Positions 10,860 through 24,639 of a stretch of 64,000 nt of DNA are shown here, in pieces. The notes under the pieces are model-generated. The model was given only the letters and a program-made list of their open reading frames with translations. It did no database searches and was not told where the DNA came from. A program made the position numbers and the translations under genes. This DNA comes from Corticium candelabrum. Taxonomy: Eukaryota; Porifera; Homoscleromorpha; Homosclerophorida; Plakinidae. Numbering within the stretch: the first letter of the stretch is position 1; every line of letters starts with the position of its first letter. The stretch spans positions 2,916,597-2,980,596 of the forward strand of contig NC_085104.1 in the NCBI RefSeq assembly GCF_963422355.1. The letters run 5' to 3'.

Positions 10860-12260
10860 AGCAACACGAACAAGCGAGGTCAGTCTCAGTGGCGTCGCTG
10901 AATTATAGTAAGTGTAGCCTTTTAGACATTAGACAAAGTCTCATAGATGTTAGACCTAACCTGATTTTAAAGGCCCAGCGATGCCACTGCACTGCAGTTT
11001 ACACGGAGAAGAGGTAGAGCGCGCACATCTGACTGCAACCAAGCATTCATGCAGGCTCAATAAAAATGATTGGTTGGGGGCCAAATTTCACTATCTTGTG
11101 CAACGAAATTTTGCATTTTAGATTAATGCAGTGAGGCAGGAAGATGATCGCGGCCTTGGCCTCTTCAGCGGGTGCCCACAGCTCCTATTCGCCCGGGCAT
11201 AAAATCGAAGTGTATTGAACAGGTGCTAGTAACTTTAGAAACGCAACCAAGCAGCCACATTTAAACCTACAGGTCACCTTAGAGCTGCGTTCAGTACATT
11301 TACTTGTGGCTATTGATCAAAGATTAGAATTAGCTTAAATAGCTGCAATTATCATAGGCGTAGAAACCGGGGAGAGAATAGAAGCCTGGGAGCACGGCTC
11401 CCTCAACTTACCAGCTGTCAGGTGATTTTTAATGTACAAGAATGACAGACGTAGGAACTGATAACATTGACGTAACAAGCATGTACTACAGTAATACTCT
11501 AGGGTTAATTGTTTCCTGTGTTTTTGCTGTGCTGCATGCATACAGTACATTGCTAAGACTAATAATATATTTAGATACATTTAGACTCATTGCTGTGCAG
11601 AGTCACTCAAATTCTGCCCCCTCTACCAAAATGATGCTTTTACGCGGCTGTAAAACCAGAACGAGCGAGGTGATCAGACTCAGTGGCCTCCATGAATAGG
11701 GCTTGGGAAGACGTGGCCCCACAATTAGAAGACAAGGTCTCGTAGATGTTTCACCTCACCTGATTTTGAAGGCCCATGCTGCGACGCCACTGTATGTATA
11801 GACTGCAGACTACACAAAAGGAATGTAGCGCACACACGCTGATCTGATTCTAACCAAGCGTCCAGACTCAATAGAGTTCTCAGTAATGCAGTGTCACGTA
11901 AGCATAACGTTTAGGTACAATTAAACCAACTCATCCTGCGAGCAGAGCAGTGCTCTAGTCTTGGAAGAGCATATGGAGTCATTGCCGGATGTGATAAGTC
12001 CTTTATGAAAAAGTGTTGAAATGAGGGTGTTAGCTAACTAAGCGCGAAAAGAATCAAGAAATGTGAGCACTTCAGGCTCTTGGTTTGCAACTTTGCACAC
12101 ACCGCTAACGTTAGTTTATCACGAATATGCCGCTTTGCCGTTCCAGTCGCCGTTTCTGCGTTGGACCGTCTCGATTTGCAACAATTAGAGCTGATTATCT
12201 TATGTCTGTTCAGCGATTTTCTTGATATGGGTCGCGTTTCTGGTTTAGTTGCATTTACCA
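10860..12260. repeat. Composite dispersed repeat (R3, R2, R3, R1 blocks)
   Basis: Blocks shared with other places in the window occur in order: R3 (about 10860-11050, around 'ctcagtggcgtcgctgaa'), R2 (11060-11300), a spacer block (11440-11600, around 'gtaggaactgataaca'), R3 again (11640-11890) and R1 (12060-12260, around 'aggctcttggtttgcaactt'). The order R2, spacer, R3, R1 recurs at 50196-52300, and shorter versions occur at 35300-36000 and 53205-54100. No coding frame with known motifs was found. It looks like one long non-coding element or a segment copied with it; ends were not resolved. Confidence 0.6.
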
Positions 12261-12403
12261 TGCAGTAGTTCTTGGATTTTATTTACTGCAACAGCTAGAG
12301 GTAGGTGACAACTATGCCTACTGTTATTGCCATTATCTGAATTTGACAATAAAATTTGTATTGCAAGGATAGTCTTAGGTTTTTCAGTGTTTTTCAACAC
12401 TAA

Positions 12404-15400
12404 AATGAGTAGGTGGAAGAGGAGAGAGAATGTTCACTTAGGGAGGAATTGTGTGTCATGTAGTGTTTGTGGAGCTGATGGAGTCATTTTCCGTCATCCA
12501 GACAACTGGAACGAAGAATTCAATGAGTGGATCATGACGTCATCTCAGCTTGATACAGACTTGCTTATGTCCAAAGTGTAGTCGATCGTTGTAAAGGAAG
12601 TGGGAAACTTTTTGAAGAGATGACAACAAGAAAAATAGTTATCCTGCACCCAAAAAATCTTAAGTCTGACAGTGTATGTGTCGTGGGCTTGTTGGAACAT
12701 GACCCAAGCCTTGTACTCGGTCTTGGTACTGAAAATTTTATTCGTGCCTCATTCAAAGGCTGTAATGTAGAATCAGTGTCAGCGTGCTTCAAGGCATCTT
12801 AAATTGAAGTAGCCAGAGAGTTGTACTGCCTCTCAGTCTTTTCAAGATGATTGTGTTGTAACATTATGTAAATTACACCACTCTCAGTTGTACAGGTGGG
12901 TATTTATGCACACTGCCTTGTTTACAATGTGTGGCTTAGTAATAGCTTTGTGTAGGTTTGTACACTCCAGCAAAGTTGAGTCCACCATTTGTGGTATGGG
13001 TATTCAGAAAATTGTTAGACATTGTCCAGACCCAGCATTGATTAGTGCCTACTTGAGGGAGACATGTCAAGTGGTAAAAGATGTCACAAAAACTTCACCA
13101 CTTTGCTTCAGGTGTTACTTCAGCCATCTTCGGATTGCCAAGATAAAGAGTAACTCTGACATGATGTCAACAAACGATGGCATTAAACGACTTAGAAAAG
13201 AGCTATCAGGAAAGGAGGAATCCCTTGTTGGTGATTAAATTGACACCATTGTGGAGAAAGCTCTTCTTCAGACAAGAGTTTGGGTACTTGATGCCCTTCT
13301 TAGAAATGTGGCTCTTTTGTTAGTGGATGCACGAGACCACTTCTGTTCTGTCTGTTCATTTCTGAGTACACAATCTGAATCTCCCATTAGGACAGCCAAC
13401 AGGTTAATAATTAGTCTTCACCACTTGCTCTATACCCATATCAAAACAGACAGACATCTTCTAAGAAAACCGGGCATCATTGTTCTGCGCAATGGTGGTG
13501 ATCCATTAGCAGCTTTTCATGCCACGTTAGCTTTGTACAGATCAAATTGTCTTCATCTGGATAGGGAACTAAAAGAAGGTAAACGACATAAAAGTCCTGT
13601 ATGCCTCGATATGAACATTAGGTTACAAGATGCTACCAAAAAACTGTCACAGTTTGACTTGTCGAATATTTATGCAATTTACTGAATGAGGTTGTGAATT
13701 ATGTAGATACTGTTTTGTGGAATGTCATAGTGTTGCTGACTCTGACTAGTACAGAGAGAGAGACTTTTTTGTCTGGCCAAGTAAACTGGACTATGGAAAC
13801 CCACTTGCGAGTTAGTGACTTACTTTATTATGGTGACGATACACGGTTACTGAAACGTGTCTTTTTCCTATCTGTTACGCTTCACTATGTCAATAGCCAT
13901 TGCAGTCTTCCACTGCACCATTTTCTTGCTGATGTAGTTGACAGTTACAGTGGATCTGCAGAACTTCTGTCAATTCTCAATAGACTTGGAGCCACTAGCA
14001 GCAGAGATACATTGGAGCGATTTCAAGTAGCCCCAGCTTTTTCAAGAAATTCCTTTGTAATGAGAGATCTTATAAATCAGTCATCGTTTTTCGCAGCATC
14101 TATTGATAACATTGACGAAAACAGTCCATTGCTGATACATACGTCATCGCTTTGCACAGCATCTATTGATAACATTGACAAAAACTGCCCGTTTGTTGCT
14201 GTGTACGCTGAGAAGTCTTCTCGAGGCTTTCATGGTGTATCTGTTCAAGTTTTGGAACATAGTGAAGCAAGTTGTCAGAGCAACAGTGGAAGCCTTACAT
14301 TTGTATTTGCAGTATCTAAGAAGCCTTGACGTAGAAACATGCCGTTTCAAGCTTTGGAACCAGAGAGTGTAGTTGTCAGACATGCTTTAGACTGCCATAT
14401 TAGATTGTACCCATTCATCCCATAGACTTGTGATTTGTTCACTTGCTCAGAGGATGATGAAAATTTGCTAATTATGTTGGTTGATAAAATTTTTTATACA
14501 TGATCGTGTCATTCTGTAAAAAAGGTAGGGGTAACCAAACCAGACATGAAATTATTTTTCCTGGTCAAGTTGATGCAGTACAGGGTATAAATCACACAAG
14601 CCATTTACTTTGGAGTCTTTCATTTGCCCGCTGACTGCCAAACATCATTCAAGACATGTCTTGAACTAATAGACAGGAAATTTGAAGTAGGCACTCGAGT
14701 GTCATACGTTGTTGTTGTTTTTTATGCTAAGACATATCGTCACCTGGTTGACCTAAAGAAAATGTGCAGCTTGACCTGTCATGGGTGTTGCAATTTCCTG
14801 GAGATTGGCACATCCTCAAGAATATGCAGTCTGTGATCATGAAAGTTTATTGGGATGACGGATTAAGGAATTTTGCTGCAGCAATACACCGCTCGCATAC
14901 CCTTACTTTATTAAAATCAACCTCTAATTTTAAGAGAACTCATCGATTTTTGTTACAGAAATGTGGGGAGTTTAAGTCCACCAGTTGAAGCAGATCCTAG
15001 CTTCAGATTATGCCTTAACAACTCTAAATGCTGTACAAACTGCTGCATATCAGTGTTGGCAGTCTGTACAGACTTTAGAATTGGTGAATTTGGAGCACTT
15101 GATAGTCTCCATCAAAGAGATCTACGACAAGTTTTTCATACACAGACAAGAAGCCATGCAAAGAAATGAAACGTTTCAGTTCTGGGACAAGTACCTTCAC
15201 AAGGACATGATAAACTATGTTTTATTATGGCTTGCAATACGTAAAGGAAACCGGAAGCAGAGGATAGCATGCTTAAAAGATAGAACACCACTATTTCATT
15301 TCATGCATTTGATCGATTGACATACCAAAGCATCATACCCCAACATCGATATGGAATTGCAAAGTTTTCAGAGGAAGTGTTTGGTAGTCTGGAGTCTGGT

Positions 15401-17760
15401 GGTTTTGTGGGCAATATAAGCGGACCACAGTTGAAATCAGTAGCACTAGATGAATCGCATGAGATGGGAAAAACGGCCTGCCTTACAAGAATAACACCGA
15501 ACACTTTGTCCAAGCTGGCTGGATACCTACCCTACAGAAGTGGCTTACTTGCTAACATAAAAGAGCAGATCATTCCATGCAGAACCACTGAGTATGGATC
15601 AACTACATACATGCCATCTTGTCAGTGTTAGAAAAATAGACTGGGAATGTAAAAGCATATTAGAATGTCTTTAAACAGCACAAAGATTTTGAGTGTGAAC
15701 CAAGTAATGGAGATGGTGTCACTGCTGTAAAACCACTTAAACGTTTTGTTAGTGGGGAGGCAGCAGACAGTAGATTACGGGAGGACATGCTAAGTTTTAG
15801 GCAAATAGGATTGATATCATGCAAACATTATGTGTATTACCAGTTTCTCAGCACCCGCAGTACCAGCGTAGTCAGGAGGCAAAAGAAAAAGCTGAAGACG
15901 TCCGGGGAGACCAGTGCTAAGAAAAGCAAAAGATTAATCTGGAAGAAGCAGAATCAGCTTGTACAGACATGTATAAAGAAGACTCTAGGTTACTCTTTGT
16001 TCAGGGACGACAACTGCAAGCAGGGCTTGTTAATTTCTAGATCTTCCAAGGACTCTAGCTGATGCAGATGGTATTCCATGCAAGGGAGTAAAGGCTAACA
16101 CTACTGCAGTAATGGAAAGACTATACCCAGGGGTCATTGAAACATCAATTGACTCAACGACTCCACCAGATGTTGTAGTATTTGATGGAATGCTTTGTCT
16201 ATTCATCACCTCTACAGCTATCTTTCATGAAAACAATTCAAGGCTACTCTCGATTTCTATTCTGTAAGTGGTTATTTCCATATTTGAAGTCCTTGATGAT
16301 CCCTGCACCACTGGAATCATCCCAAAGTCAATTGAGCGAAAGGGGAGAGATTTGAATAGAATTGATAAAGCGTCTGAGATCATCCCAATTGAGGATGATA
16401 TACCTCTTCCTCAAAGTTTGCAGAAATTTATTGCCAACAGGAAGCAGAAACGAGTACTCATCGATTACGTTTCGACCAAGCTGCTACACTCTGATAGTGC
16501 AGATTATCTCAAGAATGGGCAAAAGTTGATTGTAGCAGGAGGATTAGATGGTCATATGAGAGGTCAAGCATAGAGCATTATACGTCAAGGTGTGGCTGGT
16601 CGGGAACCAATGCTTGACAGCAACCATGATGAAGGAGACAGCAGAGTATGGCGACTTGCATTTAGTCACAGGGAGATACAATTCTGATTTATTCACCGGA
16701 TACTGACACCTACCACATAGGTCTTTCATTAATGGAGAAATATGGGAATACACATGTCATTGTCCAGTTATCACCATCTTCATTTTCTTCACCTTTCAGT
16801 CATAGCAAGGTCCTTCTTTTGAACCGTCTGCGACAGGCACCCCTTCAAAATCCTGATCTTGCTGATATTGATCAAAAATCTTTGACATCAGTCTTTCAGA
16901 TGCTTTTTATAACGACTGGTTGCGATTACATTTGCATTTTTGCACGTTTGGGCAAAGCAAAATTCTTGAACACTTTGTTTCAAAACGCTTTATTTATTAC
17001 AGGGTCATCCATGAACGTCACGGCACTTTAGTAGATTCTGACCCATCCAAGTCCATCAATGCCTTTTATCGCCTTTTTGGGTCTGCTTACTTCAAAAAGC
17101 ACCGCTCAACATTTCAATGTAGCTCTATTAAACAACAGTTTAAGGACTGTGGAGGTAGAGAGTTATCTGACACTCAGCATGTACTGTTTATCAATGCCAT
17201 CAGAGATCCAATTTGGGCTAGAATTCCTTTTGAAGATGAGATGCTGGCATCTGCTGGAGCGTTGAAATTGCATTGGAGGAGATCTCTTTGGGTGGCTCAC
17301 CTCTGGAGTTAGGCAGACAAGCAGCATGTTGAACCAAATAATATTGTTGAGTCAGGATGGGAGATTGAAGAAGATACTGGTCAGCTGAAGACTGTTTGGA
17401 ACACTCCAAAAACATTGGAACGATTACGGAAAGGGTTTGTCTTTTGACTCGTGGTTGTGGGTGTAAGAATGGTTGTAAGAGCAAACACTGTGCTTGTGCT
17501 AAGAAAGGTCGTAATTGTGGACCTGGCTGCTAGTGTGTGCAGTGTGGAAATGTGGAGTGACAACCAACAACAAGTGACACTGAAGAGAATCTGCAACTAG
17601 AGGAGGAATTAGAGGTTGTGAGAGAAAGACATGAAATAGAGCGAAATCTTGAAACAGTTGAGAATAAAAGTGTCAGCTGTGAGTTGGATACAGATGTGCC
17701 AAGAGAATTTGACGAAAAAGAGCCATCATCATCTGTTTCTTTGTTGCCAAATGTCTATTG
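12404..17760 (+). pseudogene. Large decayed intronless gene: XPG/FEN1-like motifs plus tesmin-type CXC domain
   Basis: Consecutive frames on one strand form one long broken reading frame. It opens at 12404 (MSRWKRRENVH) with a Cys-rich segment. A DNID...FHG block (SIDNIDKN, then SRGFHGVSVQVLEH) lies at 14086-14270. A conserved middle region (FWDKYLHKDMINY, VALDESHEMGK) lies at 15180-15480. Further on are acidic motifs: VVFDGM near 16173-16190, NHDEGDSRVWR at 16621-16653, IYSPDTDTYHIGL at 16687-16725, and TTGCDYICIFARLGKAKF near 16912-16965. Their order and spacing resemble an XPG/FEN1-type PIN nuclease, including the helix-turn-helix after the GCDY acid. A Cys-rich CXC domain (RGCGCKNGCKSKHCACAKKG) is at about 17449-17560 with one stop inside it. 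I recall similar long uncharacterised proteins being multicopy in corals and sponges; the link to a transposon is inference. Many stops and shifts make it a pseudogene. Confidence 0.6.
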
Positions 17761-17974
17761 ACTGTTGTGTTGTCTTTTCTGTTGCTACTTTCATGCTATC
17801 ATTGTACTCGTCTGTTCATCATTTGTGCGACCAGAAGAAAGTCCATTTTACTCTTCAAATTTCAAATTTATTAGAGAGAGAGAGCCATTTCTTAGAGTCT
17901 GTTGAAATAATCTTATCTATTTATTCTAAATATGTGTTCTGTAATGAGTTGTAGACTATCTTAACAGCAACTAA

Positions 17975-18085
17975 AAACAACAACAAAAACAACTATAATA
18001 ATAATACTAATTATTTTAGGGTTAATAATAATGAAAATAATTAATAATGACAATAATAATAAAAAGTTATAATAATAAATAATAT
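17975..18085. repeat. AT-rich (AAT)-type low-complexity tract
   Basis: A run of AAC, AAT and TAA triplets starting about 200 bp after the end of the CXC pseudogene. It may be the degenerate tail of that element, or an independent microsatellite. Confidence 0.7.
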
Positions 18086-18984
18086 ATGCATACAAACAAG
18101 TTTTGAGTACTATGTCTTCATGAAATGTTGTGTCTTTTAAAGGTTACTGAGATGTCGCAGAGCATATTTGAGAGCAAAGACCAGGAAAGATCTACTCCAA
18201 CCAACGTGAAATCACTTGATAGAAATTGAGACACGGAGTACTTTAAATTATTGTCTTTGCTTGGTTCATAAGCTTGCTTGTGCAATGTTTGTGCTATGGA
18301 GTTATATAAATGTTAGCTATAGTGGTGACCATGGACTAAACAGAATATAGGTATAGTTGACAACTACATCACACTATAGTTCTTACAAGTTAGAGAAAAC
18401 AAAGAAAACAAATTTCTGTGCACTGAAGTACGATTCGTGTGATCAATTTCCGAAGGAAGGAAACGTCTTGTATTTGGCTGTGTCATACCTCTAAACTGCC
18501 CGTATTCGTTCGCGGAAAAGATCGGTGCAAAACTGTCTCTTGAAGAGCTCAAATTCGACAATACCGTTGCAGTATAGGCAAATAGTGTGCCCACCACCTT
18601 GGAAAGGGTCGTAGTGTGTGTCACGCTCGTTCTCTTGAAGTAGTCGATTCTTTTAGAATGTCCATCTCACGCAACGACTAGGCACGCGAATTGGAAGAGA
18701 GCTTCTACGTCGATGCGATAATCCAAAAACGATGTCTGTGTGGCTTTAGAGTACACACTTACACTGCAGTCTTGTATAGGTATCTGACTGCCCAAGGACG
18801 TACATATGACTATTTATTATTTTCTTCCTCGAGTGCCCAACCATTCACGTTTACTCTTTTGCGGGGGTGCGGATGCCCTCGCTAGAAAATAAATAGAGCG
18901 CCGTAGCGCACTGGGCGGATCGACTGCTAGGTTCCCTTGTAGGAGAGAATCGAAACCAGGGTGCTAACTAATTAGCACGCTAGG
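18086..18984. other. Gap without recognised gene
   Basis: No motif-bearing frame or repeat block shared with the rest of the window was recognised, apart from 'gactgctaggttcccttgta' near 18921, which resembles the sequence between R3 and R1 in other copies. Confidence 0.35.
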
Positions 18985-20340
18985 AATGTGAGCAGTTCAG
19001 GCTTTGGTTTGTAGCTTTTCGCACACATACCGCTAACGTTATAGTTTATCACAAACTGAGGAGATTCGCCGCCTTTAGGTACAGTTCTCTGCGTTGACGT
19101 CGTGAGACCGACCGCACCCGTCTCCGAAATTGGTGCTTACGGGAACCGCCCACGAGCCACGACGTGCCAATGTCTTCTCTGCGAATTTCTAGTCTCTATA
19201 TACTTGAAACAAAACACTCAGTCTCCGGACTGTCCGAGAAAAGAATGAAACAAGTTAGAATGTAGTCTTTGATCTTTGATTTGATTGCATAAAGGCTAAC
19301 ATACGTGCATTTGTACATGTCTCGCTGTTGGTCTGCTTAGTTTTTGAGAGGACGAAAGCTGGAGTCGCCGAAGTTTCAACGCTGTTGACAAAGAGACGGC
19401 AACAACAACGAAACACCATGCAAAGAGGCTGTGGAACAACGTGCGAAAAGTCACACTACTCGTTTCCGGTAACTAGCAGCCCGACTACAAATGTTGTCTG
19501 ATTTCTAACCAGCATGCATGTTACATGACATACATTCTTGTATTTCCTGAAGCCAGCGTTTTAGAATCTCACTGACTTACAATAGGCTTGCCTTATTTCC
19601 TTCACATGTTTACCACAAAATTAGCGATTAGAGTGTCACATGATTTCCTAGAAGCTTGAGAGATTCTCTGACGCTCATACATTCAAAGTAGTCTACGTGC
19701 ACAAAGCGAGACCGGGGACCATAAATTTCAAACGCCCCAGATGTAATGACGCCATGCACGTTGAGGAAAGAACAATTCGACTTCCAACATTCGTCAAGCA
19801 AGAGTCAGATGGAACAAATGGTATATTACCATTCTAGCTAGAAAACATGCAGGTCGATGTGCGGAAATGATGGTATACAGTGGCTAGAGACAAATCGGGA
19901 TCGAGAAGCGGATTTGAGTTGCCCTAATAACATTTTCAAAGACAAGTCTTCCATCTTTGACACCTGTAAGCCGCTATTTGAACTGGGAACAGCAGCACGA
20001 CCACACCCATTTCCGGAATAGAAGTTTAGTGCGTACTGGAACAACCCCACGAATGTTCCTGCTATACATATCTCTAGCAACGTTATATATAACCTCTGGT
20101 CTGGCCAAGAAAGATGAGACAAGATGGAATTTAGTTTTGATTTGATAGCGTAAAAGCTGTGCAGTGCTACTTGTGCTGTTGCAAAGAAACTGATAACAAT
20201 ATCAAAGTCATGGCACGTGCTACAAACGCTAGTCGTTCCAGCTTTTACTGTTCCGTCATGGTACAGACTACAAACACAAACGAAACGGTTTACAGATACT
20301 CGAGAGAAAGATCGAAGAATGGACGTTTGACTGCTTTTGT
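18985..20340. repeat. R1 block and 3' flank of array unit 2
   Basis: R1 (18985 to about 19450) starts with 'gtgagcagttcaggctttgg'. It is followed by the block that lies downstream of the stop codon in every array unit, around 'gaaatgatggtatacagtgg'. The same block is at 27430-28294, 35665-36840, 38195-39582, 42740-43908 and 51927-53203. Minus-strand frames here (such as 19838-20122) recur in all copies but keep no intact frame, so this is non-coding 3' sequence. The poly(A) signal found in other units is changed here (AATATA). Confidence 0.7.
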
Positions 20341-20865
20341 CTATGGCTGTAGATCAAAGTCTACGACCTGAGGGTAAGCAAAGTAAGTCTTTCCTGCGTT
20401 GTCTCCATCGCCATAGCAAGTGCCAAACTTCAGCTGGGCATACTTAGAATTAGGTGGCCATTGCCAGCTTAATCCGTTGCTGTAGTATTTGGGAATGTCG
20501 TTAGGATCAGTTGTGGCTGGAAGTACAATCCATTCCATCGTGTCCACGTTTCTGTATCATTATTGGTTCTTTTGAAGTATGGTATGTCTGTGCCGTTGAC
20601 ATTAAGAATATTGAATGCCACGTCATAGACTTGAAAGCCAAGAAAGTTGATTAGATTTTTGCCTGTACTCAGCAACCAGATACTGAATTCATATGTATTG
20701 TTGGAATCAATCGGAAATTGACGTGTAATGCCCTACGGATTGTAACAAGATTGGTAGTGCCTTGTGACTCTTGTTATACGAGTGTGTTTACCTATATCGA
20801 CATTAAATAGTATCATTTTTAGTTAGCTAGCTCATTGCACGTGCACAATGTTGACATAATATTAT

Positions 20866-20946
<81 letters not shown>

Positions 20947-23134
20947 TGCAATCCCTGTCGCCTTACCGTTTACAAATGCCGTCCCACCGTAGTCTGCTCT
21001 AGTTGGCCAATCTTGAAAATTTGTTATGCTAAACATTCTTATATTTGGATGACCGGAATCAGAAAACAGAATTGACAATGGCTGTTCAATTTCTCAAACT
21101 CTTGGACCCCAAAAACTCGCCACTCCTGCGGGGTCTGGATCATGTCTGCGTGCTCTATTTGGCACAAGACGTCCAGTGCCGTAATGACAGGATCCAAATC
21201 GTAAAGCAACACAACTAGCGTTAGCTGGCCATATCCATTCTTTTCCATTAGTCATGTGGTTTTGAGCATCAGGTTGACCATCACTGTCAGTGTCTGGGAT
21301 GTCATAAGGAAGAATATATGTCCTCCATCTATTCCACGACTGATTATCACGATAATCATATGAGTTTCTGAAATATTGTCTATTCCATCTACCCTCTATT
21401 TTGCTCGCGTTGTTGTCATAAACAAAGAAGCCAAAGAAGTTTCTCATAAGTCTTCCATAAAGCACATGTAAAAGTATTCTACAGATGTTAATTAGCTTGA
21501 AAAGTAAATTTTGACTTTACGGTAATAAAACCAAAATGCAGCAAAAAATACACACATTCAACACCCGACCGTGCATGCGTTTGCATCGTGGTATGGAACG
21601 CAGTCTTCATGCACGGTTTCGTGGCGATTAGCCAGTCAGTTCTGGCGTGATTGATGATAGTTAATAAAATATGCAGACATACAGATCAGACTTATATAGA
21701 TATAGAGATTTACAGGGTGTATATATACCTAATATAAAATAACATTGATCGACAACAGGTTGCTGATGAACTGCCTCTAGATAAGCATCTGCGTGCATAC
21801 ACACTCTTGATGGGACGTCACATTCCTTGAATATCAAATCTTAGCCCACATTCGTTTCGTTACCTAGATTCCACTTTTTATGTAGAGAGACGTCTGGGTG
21901 AAGCACAGTATACACGTACCCTAGAATCGAAAGTATGAGGTGTGTTGTTGAGAGAGTTTAGGAGCCCACGCTTAGGCATAGGCGAATTCAGAATTTGCTA
22001 GATTGGGGGACGCAAAGCCGAGTTTGTGGGTGTAGCTTGTACAGTGACCATAGGCACTGAGACCTGCACTTGCAGGTATTTTAGCTAATAGATAGATCAA
22101 GGCGTTTTATAGTTGGAAGACCATACACATAGCTCAGATTTGAAGACGTAGCCTTCTGGTTTTAAAGTATACCAGCTATTTTGATAAATCAATTCAATAG
22201 AAAGGTTTCCCAAACGATGAGCACGTGTCCCCCAGGCGCCGCCTGTATACGCTAATGACGTGCGTTTTCTTACATCTTACCTGTGCATGAGGTGTAAATA
22301 CACACTCTCTTTCCGGTAGCTGGATCTCTATTCCTCGCCCTGTATCAGGAAATGCGCGTTGCCGTACGCGAGTTTTGCAAGGTTTGCAACTGCGTGTACG
22401 TACAGTAGCACATGCAACCCGCATTGGAAGTGGGCGTGACCAGTATGTGCGTTTGATCGTCATTGTCTTTACACACAGACTTGGAACGACTTCATAATAC
22501 TATAAAACACTCTAAAAATGTTACAAACAAAATTCGTGTCTGCAACAACGGTAACGTAACAGACCCTATATATTGGCTGGAACCCAAATAGCCATAAAAA
22601 CGGAGGCCAATTAGGAGATGAACAGGTTTCTGCATCTGATGATAAATTTCAACAGACTGGTACACTCCATGCCAGCGTCAGTTAACACAAACAGAATAAA
22701 CGTATTCGTTCCTTACCGATGAACAGATGTAAATGGAGAATTCATAGGTCTTCGTTGGATCAATCATGATGAGCGACGATATCGAATCACAATCGCAATA
22801 GTCTAAAATTAGAAGTAACGTCTTACAGCTTTTAGCTTATCATTTAGAAACACGATTTTATACCTAACTCTGCAAACGTATTTTCCTTCTGTGTACACTG
22901 AGCATCAGTATACGAGTATATTGCATGGGTAACCACATCGACCTCAAATTTTTGCCAATCAGACATGGTTGTAAAATTCCATTGCTTCCAGATGATCTTA
23001 CCTCCAAAAACCTTTGCAAGTATCACACGATGGTATATATGGATACAAGAAAGACAAATAATGAAAGAACTAGAAGAATTCTTTACCTGGCAAAGAGAAA
23101 CGTTAGCAAAGAAAACAATACAAAGGTTCTTCAT
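20341..23134 (-). pseudogene. Array unit 2: two-module secreted protein, full exon set but broken
   Basis: All five exons are present: 23087-23134 (signal peptide MKNLCIVFFANVSLCQ), 22864-23011, 22717-22802, about 20967-21456 and 20341-20791. Exons 1-3 are intact in phase. Four lesions follow. The acceptor before exon 4 reads CTTTAT where the paralogues have CTTTAG or CTCTAG. A TGA replaces an Arg codon at about 21091 (GPRV, stop, EIEQ). A TAG replaces the Trp of CYYPWG at about 20734. One A is lost from a short A-run near 20527, making exon 5 451 nt instead of 452. Intron 4 carries a (CA)n tract in the sense direction (20867-20945 on the plus strand as GT). The upstream flank hosts two foldback elements. 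No full protein is expected. Confidence 0.85.
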
Positions 23135-23568
23135 CGTCGAGCTGTAAGTAACGGCTGTGAGCAGGAGATTGTGAGAAATGAATGAGCAGTATGTGTTAAA
23201 GAGCTTACGTCGACACCGTGTGCAGCCCTCTCTTGTTATCTACGTCTCCTCCTCTAACAGCAACACATTATTGTCAATCTAGGCGATACTCTCTTAGCGC
23301 CGGTTTTGTAGTGACTGGTCAGTCAATCAACAGCGAATAGACAGCTAACCGATGTGAGGTATCGTCACGTGACCTACGAAACTCTGCGTTCCCGTTTGCT
23401 CTCTTCTTGTAGTTGCACGCGTATTGCTATGGAGAGAATTCGAACGACAGCTGGAGTCACCAACACAACCTTCCTTTACTGCTGTCCCCTAACCAGACCG
23501 TACTAAGAACAACGAAACAATGTTTCTGTGCGAAGAAAAAAGTGCGAAATCGTCACTATACGATTCTT

Positions 23569-24485
23569 TAGCCTCGTCCCCAGACTCTCTCTCGCTAGTC
23601 TTGTCCGGTTCCCCTTTGACAATTCCAGGCGAGAGAGAGTCTGGGACCATCCCGCCTACTTCCTGCCATACCTCCTTACTAAAATGCTCACTAAGTGTCA
23701 CCTCCAACGTCATCAACTGGCACCCCAACGTCATCAAGTGTCCCGTAACTTCAAAATCAAATTAGCGTTAATCTAATCCAATAAACGTACCACACGGGAT
23801 GCTATGACCATTGTTTGGTGTTTGTGGCGTATCCAGCACTTGCAGACAACTGAGACATGTTGAAAAAGTAAGAGTATGTAGTGTTGGTGACGGGTTTCTT
23901 GACATGAAACTACGGTCTGGATGGTCGAGTTGAAGCTTCCAGGGCTATTCTTTCGCGAAAAGATGTATTTGTTTTCATACTTGAAGACTTCTCGAAGGGT
24001 AGGCGGTAGTTTCATGTCAAGATCAACTTCTTCCCTTGTCATTGCGCGCTTTTTGCTACAGAGTCTAGTCTGCGCGCAAACGCTAATGGCCGCGTGTGCA
24101 CTACGTAGAAGGTCATCATTCCGCCAATTGTAGATGTCAGACTACAAGCCTACACGAAACCCGTCACCAACACTACATACTCTTACCTTTTCAACATGCT
24201 TCAGTTGTCTGCAAGTGCTGGATAAGCCACAAACACCAAACAATGGTCATAGCATTCCGTGTGGTACGTTTATTGGATTAAACTAACGCTAATTTGATTT
24301 TGAAGTTACGGAACACTTGATGTCGTTGGGGGTGCCAGTTGAAGACGTTGGGGGTGACACTTAGTAAGCGTTTACTAAGGAGATATGGCAGGAGGTAGGC
24401 GGGATGATTCCAGACTCTCTCGCGCCTGGAATTGTTATACGGGAACCGGACAAGACTAGCGCGAGAGAGTCTGGGGATGAGGCTA
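23569..24485. mobile_element. TAGCCTC-ended foldback element, copy 2
   Basis: The left arm (23569 to about 23910) and right arm (about 24140-24485) are inverted copies over about 340 bp. The ends are TAGCCTCGTCCCCAGACTC and its near complement. Each terminus contains a smaller hairpin (CAGACTCTCTC / GAGAGAGTCTG), as in the element at 1624-2447. The flanks CGATTCTT (23561-23568) and CGTTTCCT (24486-24493) agree at 6 of 8 positions and are read as an aged 8-bp duplication. The uninterrupted site is present upstream of other units, at about 5047-5066 and 32045-32070. No transposase is inside. Confidence 0.75.
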
Positions 24486-24639
24486 CGTTTCCTGAAATTA
24501 AAAGAGTGGCTAGAAATATTCAAAAAGCAATTAACCGTTACGTATGTGACTATATACTATCTCGTATTTCTCACCCATTTTAAAATTATTAATACTAGAC
24601 TGCACGGATTCTGTTTTGTCCTATTTCGTATCTTGTTTA

